A stretch of 64,000 nucleotides of DNA from Oasisia sp. SBJ-2009 (Eukaryota; Annelida; Polychaeta; Sabellida; Siboglinidae). The stretch is from the NCBI GenBank assembly GCA_964017155.1, contig OZ024856.1, positions 37,110,294 through 37,174,293 of the forward strand. The letters are read 5' to 3'. The notes beneath the pieces were generated by a model. The model was not told the DNA's origin. It saw only the letters and a program-made list of their open reading frames with translations, and made no database searches. This document shows, piece by piece, positions 38,203 to 49,600 of this stretch. Both the position numbers and the translations under genes were made by a program. Positions within the stretch are counted from its first letter, which is position 1, and every line of letters starts with the position of its first letter.

Positions 38203-40462
38203 GTTGTGGGTGTTTGTGTAGAATCTAGATTCACAGTAGACGGGTCAGTGTTTGTCTGGTCTGGGTGGACTGTTGGGTTGGGTTAGTTATTCTGGTTGGA
38301 TGGTCAGGATTGGTTGGCCTGTGTTGTTTGTGCTGGTCAGTCATGTCCGGTTGGGCCAGATGAGCTGGTCATGTCCAGCTGGTTGAATTGGTTTGGTTAC
38401 CATAGCTACCTGGCATAGTGATTGATCTGTGGACAACTTGAATATTATTGATTTTGAGATCAACCGACCCATTTGTCTTGATGCACCCCTCAGCTTCAGT
38501 TCCAAGGATTTAGTTGCAACAGAATTTAAAAAGCTGTTATTATGGTATTTGCCCATGCTTGGTATTGATACATGCCCTTCTGAGCTTGGTGTCCAGGAAT
38601 TTAGTTGCCAATACAGCTGTATTTGCAATAAAACTTTATTTACTAATATTTAGTATTTATCCCTGTGTGGTATTGATATGTGTACCTCTGAGCTTAGTTT
38701 TGAAGGATTTCATTGCAATATAACTTAAGATACTATTACTACAGTATTTCCCCCTGTGTTGTACTGGTACATGTGTGTGAGTGTTCGCTGCACAGTTGCC
38801 TGTATGCCACCTGTATATTCTGCTGGACTGCTAAGCACTTGTAACTTTAACAACTAACCAGAACAGCCGATACAGAACTTACCTCTCACTCTACAACTCT
38901 TGTAATGATGGTTTCATCGTGTTATAGTTCCTAGCTTTGTGTCAGCGACAGCACCAGTTGTTCTACATTAAAGAAGCTCTCAAATCCAAACTGGGGCATG
39001 GTAAGGGACTTTGGTCGAATGAACGCTTCCTCTGAGGAACTTTTGTCTACTGAACTCGAAGGCGAGCAAAATTACACCCGCCGAAAATTGGTGATGGAGT
39101 GCAACATTGGCACTACAGAAATTTGCTACTGACCAATATTATTATTACCCCGGTATGTTGATGTTGTTGAATAAACTTTCATTCATTCATTCTTGGATTT
39201 TCAAAAAACATTTTAAAATATGATTTCTGAACTACATACTGCTTAATTTGTGCCACATATGTTCAATTTAATGTTTTTTATGACATATTGAGGGTAAGTA
39301 ACAAATTAGCTGATGTCGTTCCTAGTTGATACCATAAAATAGCCTCATAAAATCGTCCCAGAAGGTTTTATGCAAGGTTTTATATGCAGTTCAAACTGAC
39401 AGGAAATCTTTAGAGCAATCAAATGGTTTATAAATCTTGCCGCTTATATCCATAGTGGCAGAAAGTTCCTTGGATTGGCGTTCTTTAGACAAAAGTTCCT
39501 TAGATGTTAGTTACGGTAACATAATATTGATAGGTTTTGTAATTCATATCATAGCTGCAGTTTTCTTTATTGAAACATAGTATATATTATTTCTTATCTT
39601 CTCTGGAGATTTACCACAATTTATACATCAAAAAGGGTGAATGCAGCACCAAATAGTGCAATGCTGCGAAATTAGTTTATCAACATTTAGCTTTATGTCT
39701 AACATGTGTGGCTTGCCAGAAACACCTTCCTTTCTTTAAGTACACTGTGGCTTTTATTCTTTGCTTGCTGTGTGTATGTATGCATGCATGCATGCATGCA
39801 TGCATGTATGTGTGCCTGTGTGTGTGTGTGTGTGTGCCTGTGTGTGTGTGTGTGTCTGTGTGTGTGTGTGTGTGTGTCTGTCTGTCTGTGTGTGTGCGTG
39901 CGTGCGTGCGTGCGTGCGTGCGTGTGTGTGTGCGCATGTATGTGTACATGTGTGTGTACATGCGTGTGTACATGTGTGTGTACATGTGTGTGTAAATGCA
40001 TGTGTACATGTGTGTGTACATGCATGTGTACATGTGTGTACATGTGTGTGTAAATGCATGTGTACATGTGTGTGTACATGTGTGTGTACATGTGTGTGTA
40101 CATGCGTGTGTACATGTATGTGCACATGTGTGTGTACAGCGTGTGTACATGTGTAATGTACATGTGTGTACATGGGTGTGTACATGTGTGTGCACATGTG
40201 TGTGTGTACATGTATGTGTACATACATGTGTACATGTGTGTGTACATGTATGTGTACATGTGTGTGTACATGTGTGTGTACATGTGTGTGTACATGTGTG
40301 TGTACATGTGTGTGTGTACATGTGTGTGTACATGTGTGTGTACATGTGTGTGTACATGTGTGTGTATGTGTGTGTACATGTGTGTGTACATGTGTGTGTA
40401 CATGTGTGTGTGTACATGTGTGTGTACATGTGTGTGTACATGTGTGTGTGTACATGTGTGTG

Positions 40463-40505
<43 letters not shown>

Positions 40506-40602
40506 ATGTGTGTGTACATGTGTGTGTACATGCGTGTATACATGCGTGTATGTGTACATGTTTGTGTACATGTGTGTGTACATGTGTGTGTACATGTGTG
40601 TG

Positions 40603-40647
<45 letters not shown>

Positions 40648-43600
40648 ATGTGTGTGTGTACATGTGTGTGTACATGTGTGTGTGTACATGTGTGTGTGTA
40701 CATGTGTGTGTGTGTGTGTACGTGTGTGTGTGTGTGTGTACATGGGTGTATACATGTGTGTGTATACATGTGTGTGTACATGCGTGTACATGTGTGTGTA
40801 CATGTATGTATTGAACCTTCAGCAGTCCCTTGCTCCAGTGACTTGTTGACTTTGACTCGTCCCGATCCAACATTAGACCTAATTCCTGTGTTCAGTACAT
40901 TGTGGTGGGCTCACAGCAGTCACAGTGACCTTTGCCAACAGTGTTGATAGCAATTAACTATGTGAATTACATTACTACTGCGACATGAAATCTCCCAGAG
41001 CAAACATTATTGCATATATTTTACAATTTATCAACTTTCTCTGATTTTTTTGTCATAAATATAGTCTTCTGAAACCAGAATGTTTAACAAAATGTATCGC
41101 AAAAAGCATGTGTTCGAACAGCCATTAGTTGATCACTTTATGGCATTCGATGAAGTTGTTGCTAAGTGACCAGGTCATGTGATAAATAGGGCATTTAGTA
41201 GGCATGTTGTGATTGTGTGCTGAGACGTGAGGTTACAAGTGTTAGAAGACATGTGTTCACTCTATTGTATTCACCTGTGTCTGTGTTTCAGAATCAGCCA
41301 ATGAGCAGTGAGAGTCCAGCGGCCTTGAGTAGTGTCCACCAGGTGCCCTCCCACACCGGGGTCAGCAGCACCAGTCTCCCCCAGTGGGTCAGTCAGTGGT
41401 CAGGCGCCACGACTCAGGTGGACGATGGTGATGCTGTGAGTCATGACATCAAACACGTCGGAGGTCGCAAGCTGCCCATCTTGCCGACGAAGACATCAAA
41501 CGAGAGCGAGGAGAGAAACGGCATCGACGGCACGCCAGACCACTTACCCGACGTTGCCACGTCACCGACGGAGGATGAGGGGGGGCGTCGACGTGCCACC
41601 GTCAGTTACGACGGCACCCGCGGCGAACGCTTCACGATCTCATTCGACGCTCCAGCGACGCCGCCACCGCGACACGTCGCGTCACTAACAAGCGTCGCAG
41701 CATTGACAGCAGAGAGTGCCGCCAACGCTCGCAATGGGACGGGCGGAAGAACAGTAGATGACACACCGTCATGTGACAATGACACAACAGTTCCCGTGTC
41801 ATTTGTGGTGCCCGTTGGTGAAAGTACGCCGGAGAGTGACTACAGCAACGAGGCGACTGACAGAATCAACGCGGCCGTCTTGTACGAACTCATGAAGTCA
41901 GGCAAGAGTCGAAGACAGGCGCCTCAGAATGCAACGGTCGAATCATACCGCTCCCAAGGCGTTGAGGACAAGACTAAGAAGAACAAACCACCATGGAAAC
42001 GACAGCCATCTGTTGGCGTACACCGGAACCACTTGCCGACAGACGATCACAGCGAATCGGAGGCGAGTTGTGTCAGCGATCTGAGTACAGACTGCAGCTT
42101 ATCGAGTCCGCAGGGCCGCATGAAGATGCCGCTGTCTACGATGAGGACGAACCGCACGTTCGCTTTAAGACGCGCGCGACTCAACAGCAGCGAGTCTGAC
42201 TCATCGCCAAAGTTTGGTGCCAGCGTTCAACAGGAGAAGAAGGCAAAATCGCGGCCGTCGTCTGCAACCGACGTGAGCGTGAGAAGGAAATCAGACAGAG
42301 GCTTGGCCAAGAAACCTGAGGAGAAATCACTCATCCGGAGAGACGGTGGTCGGTACAGCATGCGCGTCTCAAAATCCACGCCGTCCGACCAGCCGTGTTC
42401 CGCCCAGTCGTCGGAGCCACGTAACGCGAGTCGCCGCACTAAGCCCTCATCAAATATTGTCCGCTCCCTCAGTACAAACAGTGGAGTGAAGTCCCAGCCG
42501 TCCAGTCGGTCGAATTCGCCTCGCTCGCAGGAATACAACTCGTGGAAGCGTCGCAAGGAGTATGACCCCCGCCGGGCCGTCACTGAGGCGAAGCTGAGGG
42601 AGTCGGCCGTGAAACACGCCGCCAAGTCAGACGCGTCATCAACCAGCGACAAGTCACACCGCCACGGGCACCATGCAAAGAGCATGGCGTCATCGACGCC
42701 GTCGACAGTGTCATCGACGACGACGCTTGTCCAGGTGACGCGATCGAGTCGGAGCTCGGCGTTGGGAGAGGCTACGGGAGACGCAGGGGATTCGGAGGAC
42801 GGGATGGAGGAGAGGATCATGCAGTTGAGCAGTGAGATCTCACACGACATCCTCGCCCTGGCGCGTGCCGACGACACAGAGGTAGGCAGAGATTAACTTA
42901 TTTATATAGTGTTTGTTACTGTTATTTTGTTTACATATTTTATGTATTGTTGTTTACTTATGCAAATTAATTATCAATTTTACGTAACTTATTATTCAAT
43001 ATTAATACTTTGCATAAATATTTATGTACTCATAGTGTCTCCAAATGGATTTATTTCTAGATTTATGGTGCTATATATGTGTTGTTCTTCTTCTTATATT
43101 ATTATTGTAGTCATGTTCTTACCTGGTAACAACATGACAGTGTGTCTGTACACGTACACCAGCAGCTGTGGTGGTTCACACTCATTCTCTACTCAACTTG
43201 GTCCCATCTAGGACTGTGCCTGTTGAGGTTATTTAGAAAATGTACGTTTATTTATGTCAGTCATCGTCAGACAGGTGAGGTCAGATGAATTGATGGGTCA
43301 CACAGATGGGTCAAACTGGTGGGGTCAAACTGATGGGGTCATATAGGGGTTGGACAAATTGAGTCAAAAAGATAGACAAATGAGGTCAGACAGATGAGTT
43401 CAGATGGGTGGGGTGAGTGAGATGGAGTTGGATGTCAGACAGAGTGGGTCTGACGGATGGGATTGGACAAATGGGGTTGAAAAGATACACAAATTAGGTC
43501 AGACAGATGGATGGGGTCAGACAGATAAGGTCAAACAGATTAGGTCAGACTGATGGGGTCTCCGGGTGGGATCGGACGGGCGGGGTCAGACCAATAGGAT

Positions 43601-46600
43601 AGGACAGATAGGGTCAGACTGATAGCGTAGGACAGATGTATTCAAACATTTGGATGGATGAGTTTTGTATGGATTGGGTCAGACAGTTAGGGATATTAAA
43701 ACAATTAAAGGAACATGCAACCCAAAAAGTAAAAATTGCTTAAACCATTAAACAATGTTCATTGAATCATATCCCATATTTTGTTATTTTTTTCTGAAAT
43801 TATTTGTTAACTTTTAAGGATAATTAGTGAACCTCCCTGGAGGCTGACATTTTGGACATTTCGCCTGTGGTCGTGTGACGTCACAGATCCACCACCGCTA
43901 GCGCCTCAGGTGGGCAAAACAAAACGAATTCTTCACGTACCCACTGAGTCTGAGATATATTCATCCATTTAATTAGTTACAGAGCGTTAGTTATAAAAAA
44001 AACGCCGTACCTTATAATATAAACATTCATAAAGAATAGGATAAAGAATAATGATGCTCAAGTAGAGACTGCAACAAAGGAAATCGCGCAATCCATTTTG
44101 GACTTGGTTGGTTCGACGGAGCTTAATAACTTTTATTATCGCCCACTTTCATATGTAAACAAATCGTTTATCCAACTAATTATTCCAGTCGACCGTCGCG
44201 CAATGAATATTTTACTAATCATTGATTTTTATTATAATAAAGGAAATACATTGAATGATATTCTAGTACCCCATATATAGTATTTGCATACATTAAGTTC
44301 GTCCCTTTTGCGAGACCCTTCTTCGCGTGCAACACCGACCCTTCGCTTCGGCCCCGAACTTTTCGTTCTGTGCACAACTTCAGTGGGGACAGTAGCTTCG
44401 TTCAACAGTCGTCTTTCACCCAATCCCGGCAACCTGTGTTCCATATCAACGGTGACATGGTCCTGGCAAACCATTTTCCGGTTGAAATTGAATGTTTCCA
44501 CTGTATGACTCGTACTCGTATTCTGGAGCCATTTGATCGCCAACTCGCCCTTCGACGGCGGGCTTCGTAGATAATTTATTGGCATTTGGACAAATCTCTT
44601 TCCTTTCACTGACTCTTCTCCTGCCTTCTTTTGACATCCGTATGTTTGATATTCAAGCATTTCATTATCACAAGACTCATAAAACAACTCGATTCATGTC
44701 GCTATATGCTAGTGTGTACATATTACGCTACGCCTATATCGCTGAGGTGGTGGACCGCCTACGTCACACTCACGCATTCTCTCGCGTTAATCTTCGTGAG
44801 TTTCCCGTGAAATGGGCAACAATGGCAGCGCCCATGGTCAGTGAAAATGCACGTTTCAAGATTAATTTTATGATGTATAACATTCTTACAAAATTAAACA
44901 AAAAATACATGTGTTACAATATTCTATCATGAATGGTATGTGGGAATTGGGGGGATTTTAACGCATTTTCAACACTATGGTTGCATGTTCCTTTAAAGAC
45001 TCTACAGTGATCACCAGTACAAATACAAAACCTGGTCTGACCTCATTGACCACACACTGCCCACATCCACTACCTGCTGGACAGTCATGTGACATGTTGG
45101 TGTACGTTGTGTGACAGACGGACGGACCGACAGACAGACTGCGGGTGTTGCTACGACGACAGCAGACATTCCGAATTAGCCAGAGTCGCAGGTGACCGGA
45201 CTGGACACACAGTGGACAGAGCAGTGGACATAACAGTGGACAGAGCAGTGGACATAACAGTGGACAGGCGACAGACCAACACATGTAAGCTCGTGTAAGA
45301 GGAGGCTGAAATAACCATCGTCAACACTTGATGGAAGTCAGACCAAATGTGTTAATAGTTCCTCTCTCTATAGACTCTCTTCCATCAGTCATATTCTCTG
45401 ATGCTTCTGCTCAATTTCCCCAATTTTTCTTGTTACTTGACATTTGTCTTTACATTTCATTGAAATTTGTTTGTGACTTTTCATTTTGAGTCTGCTTTTG
45501 TGAAGATGCCTTCTTGCCTTTCTTCCGTCCATTCTCACACCTCTGTAGTTTTTGTTTGACTCCCGTCCTAGCAGCGTGGTCTGTGCCTGGCAGCGTGGTC
45601 TGTGCCTGGCAGCGTGGTCTGTGCCTGGCAGCGTGGTCGGTGCCTGTCACTGCAGCATACACGTGTGTTGTCTCACTTCAAGTTGTGTACTTTTGTTTGT
45701 TAAAATATTTTTCATGTTGTGGAAAATCATTTTTTGCTTTGCTATTCATCTCTTGATTTCGTCAGTGCATCATATATGTGTTGTCAAATGATTCCTGTGA
45801 CAAGGAGGAACCAAAGTGTCCCCAGACACCAGACACTGCTCTACTAACTGATGCACAATTGTGAATTTAATGTTGTATTGCATCTCAAAAACTGACCTAG
45901 AACTAGGACATGGGTTGAGAAACCTGTTTCTATCAGATATAGGACATTTTAAATTATTTATTTTTACTTTTTGGCAGTTGATGCATTTTTTTACCTGTTT
46001 CTTTATCTGAGATAGATTGCGTTATTGTTCAATAGAATGGCTGGAAACTTCATACTTTTCTAGTATACTTGACTGATCAGTTTCAAAGTTGATAAAAATA
46101 ATTAAAAATATGTTCAAAAAACAATCTATAGGTACAATTTTGATATGCTGGTTTGATAAAATAACTTCATAAACATTTTCAAAAATCTCTGCCCAGCAGA
46201 ACTTTATCATCCCATTAGAAATTCAAGGGACCTCCATAACCACGTTGAAGCTTAAAAAGAATGTTACATGAAGTTCAGTTCATGTCTTCCTATTGCATGT
46301 TGTCAATGATGTCATTTGACTGTGTTGTGCTGTATACTTGCTGCATGTATATGTGTTTTTATTTTAGATATTCCTTCTCTCGTCACAATCAATGGTTTGG
46401 TTGCATGCCTATTTTTGCTTTCAGGACTTTACAGCTGCTCACACTGAGAAAAGCATGACATTTAGTAGCACGAGCATCACACGCTCTGCCTTTAGTGTGC
46501 CCAAATCCAAACACCCCCATTCCCCCTCGCTGCACAACCCCCCGAACCGCAAGTCATGTGACATTAGTGGGGCGGCAGGCGATTGCCCCCTAGACGAAAA

Positions 46601-49600
46601 TGAAAATCAGGTTTGTTACTTCACTGAGTGTTACACTGAGCACCCAGTGTGTGGGATTACTGTGGCCATGTGGTGTGCTGGGTTAACTTGTGCCAGTTGA
46701 TTTAACCTGAGCACTCAGTGTTTTGGGTTAATTGGTCACTCACTGTTTTGATTGAATCTGAGCATTCAGTGTGTTGGTTAAACCTGATCACCTAGTGTTT
46801 GGGTTTACATTGAGCATTGACAGTTAGTGTTTAACCAGAATAACCTGATCACTCAGTGACATGTTGTATTAGTAATAGTGTTGGTGTTATTTTATTTGTG
46901 TCTGGCTGTAATCTCTCTCACTCTCCCCCCCCTCTCGCCCTCTGCGCCTCTCTCTCCCTCTCTCTCTCAGCTTCCTTACACAGAGCTAGAAGTTCTCACT
47001 CAGGCCCAGTGTTTCGTATCTATACAGTCCTGAGATATATAAACAGAAAACTGAACCTTAAAGTAAGGTTGCATTCCTGCATGAATGTGTGCATGTTTTA
47101 GCAGCATGTTTTCTGTGCAAACACAAAGCCCATTCCCAAATTTCCGCTGCACAATGCCACTAACATTACTAACACACGTACGAAGCTGGCACATTGGCTA
47201 TGATTGTTAAATTATTTCTTTACTACACATTTCAATAACAGAACGCACCCAGCAAACAACACATGCTTATATTCCGAGAGCTTATGATGTCTGTGAAATT
47301 TAGACAACCAAGGGAATTTTTTATTATACTCAATCTTCTGGTACATTCCCTTTACTTCTTATGAAAGTGAACGAGACAAGCACATTACATTACACAGCTT
47401 TCTAGTGAATGGTTCATGCCACTTTACTGCTCAACTATCTACTCACTGCACTTTCCCACGCCCTTACGTTTACTGTCTGGTCACTTTATTGTTAAACGTT
47501 GTTGTTATTCTCTCACATGTTATAGCGTTTAAGTGCACTATTACCTGTATACCAGGCAAATCTTGCAATGAAAGTCGCTATGCACAAATATACGATCTTA
47601 TGGAAAAACGTTTCACTTTATAATGTCAGTTTTAAATGCTATATAATACATGGAGACGCTTTATACATTTTTACATAGCTTGGTTGAGTTATGTGCATGT
47701 TTCATTTATGTTTTGATGTTAATTGTATGTTTTTTATACAAGTTGCCTGATTTGCGTGATTAAGTATTACTTAAGTATATAACCACACACAGCATACATA
47801 TTTTTTCTTTTGTCTTACTTTATTTAAATACATTTGTTTTGTCAGTTCCTGTGTGCTGTAAACTTCTGGCCACTGGGAGGGGAAGTCCCCACCACAAACA
47901 CCCGACTGGGACACCGTAGGATGGACAGGCTCAGACAGGTTATTTCAGGTCCAGTGACCAGGACCTCTCTGGCACCACAGTTTACAGCAGTGGTAACAGC
48001 TGACTCTAGTTTCTCCAGTGGTCACATGATAGTCACATGACATGTTTGTATGCTGCAGGCGAGTCACGTGGCTGTGGTTCCCTCCATCTACCACATGTCC
48101 AGTCGACTGAAGACACAAGCCGACAGAATCCTCAAGAAACTAGGGTGAGTATAACTTGTGTGTCAACGATATTATGTTACTTTTAGTAAGTCTTATTTGT
48201 ACATGTATATAAGTTAAATAAGTTAATAAAATAAATGTAATAAATAGATAAATAAATAAATTATGCATTAAATTTCATTGTCATGCGGTGCACAAAATAC
48301 ATCACTGTGGCCTCACATAATTAACAAGTTAATAAAATTAAAATAATAAATCAATAAATAAAATTATTGGTCCAGTAAATAAAAGCACATGCACTTGATG
48401 CGTGAGTGTGAGATGACATGTGACCTCACTTGATGTGTGAGAGGACATGTGACCTCACTTGATGTGTGAGAGGACATGTGACCTCACTTGATGTGTGAGA
48501 GGACATGTGACCTCACTTGATGTGTGAGTGTGTGAGGACATGTGACCTCACTTGATGCGTGAGTGTGTGAGGACATGTGACCTCACTTGATGCATGTGAG
48601 AGGACATGTGACCTCACTTGATGCATGAGTGTGTGAGGACATGTGACCTCACTTGATGCATGTGAGAGGACATGTGACCTCACTTGATGCGTGAGTGTGT
48701 GAGGACATGTGACCTCACTTGATGCTTGAGTGTGAGAGGACATGTGACCTCACTTGATGCATGTGAGAGGACATGTGACCTCACTTGATGCGTGAGTGTG
48801 TGAGGACATGTGACTTCACTTGATGTGTGAGTGTGTGAGGACATGTGACCTCACTTGATGTGTGAGTGTGTGACGACATGTGACCTCACTTGATGTGTGA
48901 GTGTGTGAGGACATGTGACCTCACTTGATGCGTGAGTGTGAGAGGACATGTGACCTCACTTGATGTGTGAGTGTGTGAGGACATGTGACCTCACTTGATG
49001 TGTGAGTGTGTGAGGACATGTGACCTCACTTGATGCGTGAGTGTGAGAGGACATGTGACCTCACTTGATGTGTGAGTGTGTGAGGACATGTGACCTCACT
49101 TGATGTGTGAGTGTGTGAGGACATGTGACCTCACTTGATGCGTGAGTGTGTGAGGACATGTGACCTCACTTGATGCATGTGAGAGGACATGTGACCTCAC
49201 TTGATGTGTGAGTGTGTGAGGACATGTGAACTCACTTGATGCGTGAGTGTGTGAGGACATGTGACCTCACTTGATGCATGTGAGAGGACATGTGACCTCA
49301 CTTGATGTGTGAGTGTGAGAGGACATGTGACCTCACTTGATGTATGAGTGTGTGAGGACATGTGACCTCACTTGATGTGTGAGTGTGTGAGGACATGTGA
49401 CCTCACTTGATGTGTGAGTGTGTGAGGACATGTGACCTCACTTGATGCGTGAGTGTGTGAGGACATGTGACCTCACTTGATGCTTGAGTGTGAGAGGACA
49501 TGTGACCTCACTTGATGCATGTGAGAGGACATGTGACCTCACTTGATGCATGAGTGTGTGAGGACATGTGACCTCACTTGATGCATGTGAGAGGACATGT

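Larger units (their letters stand above)
37760..41291 (+). other. CEP170 intron 11
   Basis: Contains two UG-rich simple-repeat blocks (37826-38215 and 39776-40810), a threefold ~100-bp repeat (38470-38770) and a probable retroposon tail (38938-39195). The acceptor is CTGTGTTTCAG. Confidence 0.85.
42882..46424 (+). other. CEP170 intron 12
   Basis: AT-rich start, then a degenerate GGTCAGACAGATGGGG array (43258-43690), a DNA transposon with TTAA duplications (43705-44996), small arrays (45218-45268 and 45570-45640), and unremarkable AT-rich sequence to the acceptor TTTTTGCTTTCAG. Confidence 0.8.

Noticed and set aside
38938..39000. Extra CEP170 exon (LALCQRQHQLFYIKEALKSK with AG and GTAAGG borders)
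   Set aside because: It would leave phase 1, incompatible with exon 12 (phase 0), and it abuts a retroposon-like tail.
39680..40947. Stop-free frames of 270-400 codons of His/Thr/Met/Tyr or Cys/Val repeats on both strands
   Set aside because: They are translations of the TGTGTACATG-type simple repeat.
42227..42877. 216-codon minus-strand frame under exon 12
   Set aside because: The opposite strand has CEP170-family motifs in frame; the minus product is a Ser/Arg-codon shadow.
44232..44687. 151-codon frame as a transposase
   Set aside because: It lies inside the TTAA element but shows no catalytic acidic pattern or DNA-binding motif that I recognise.
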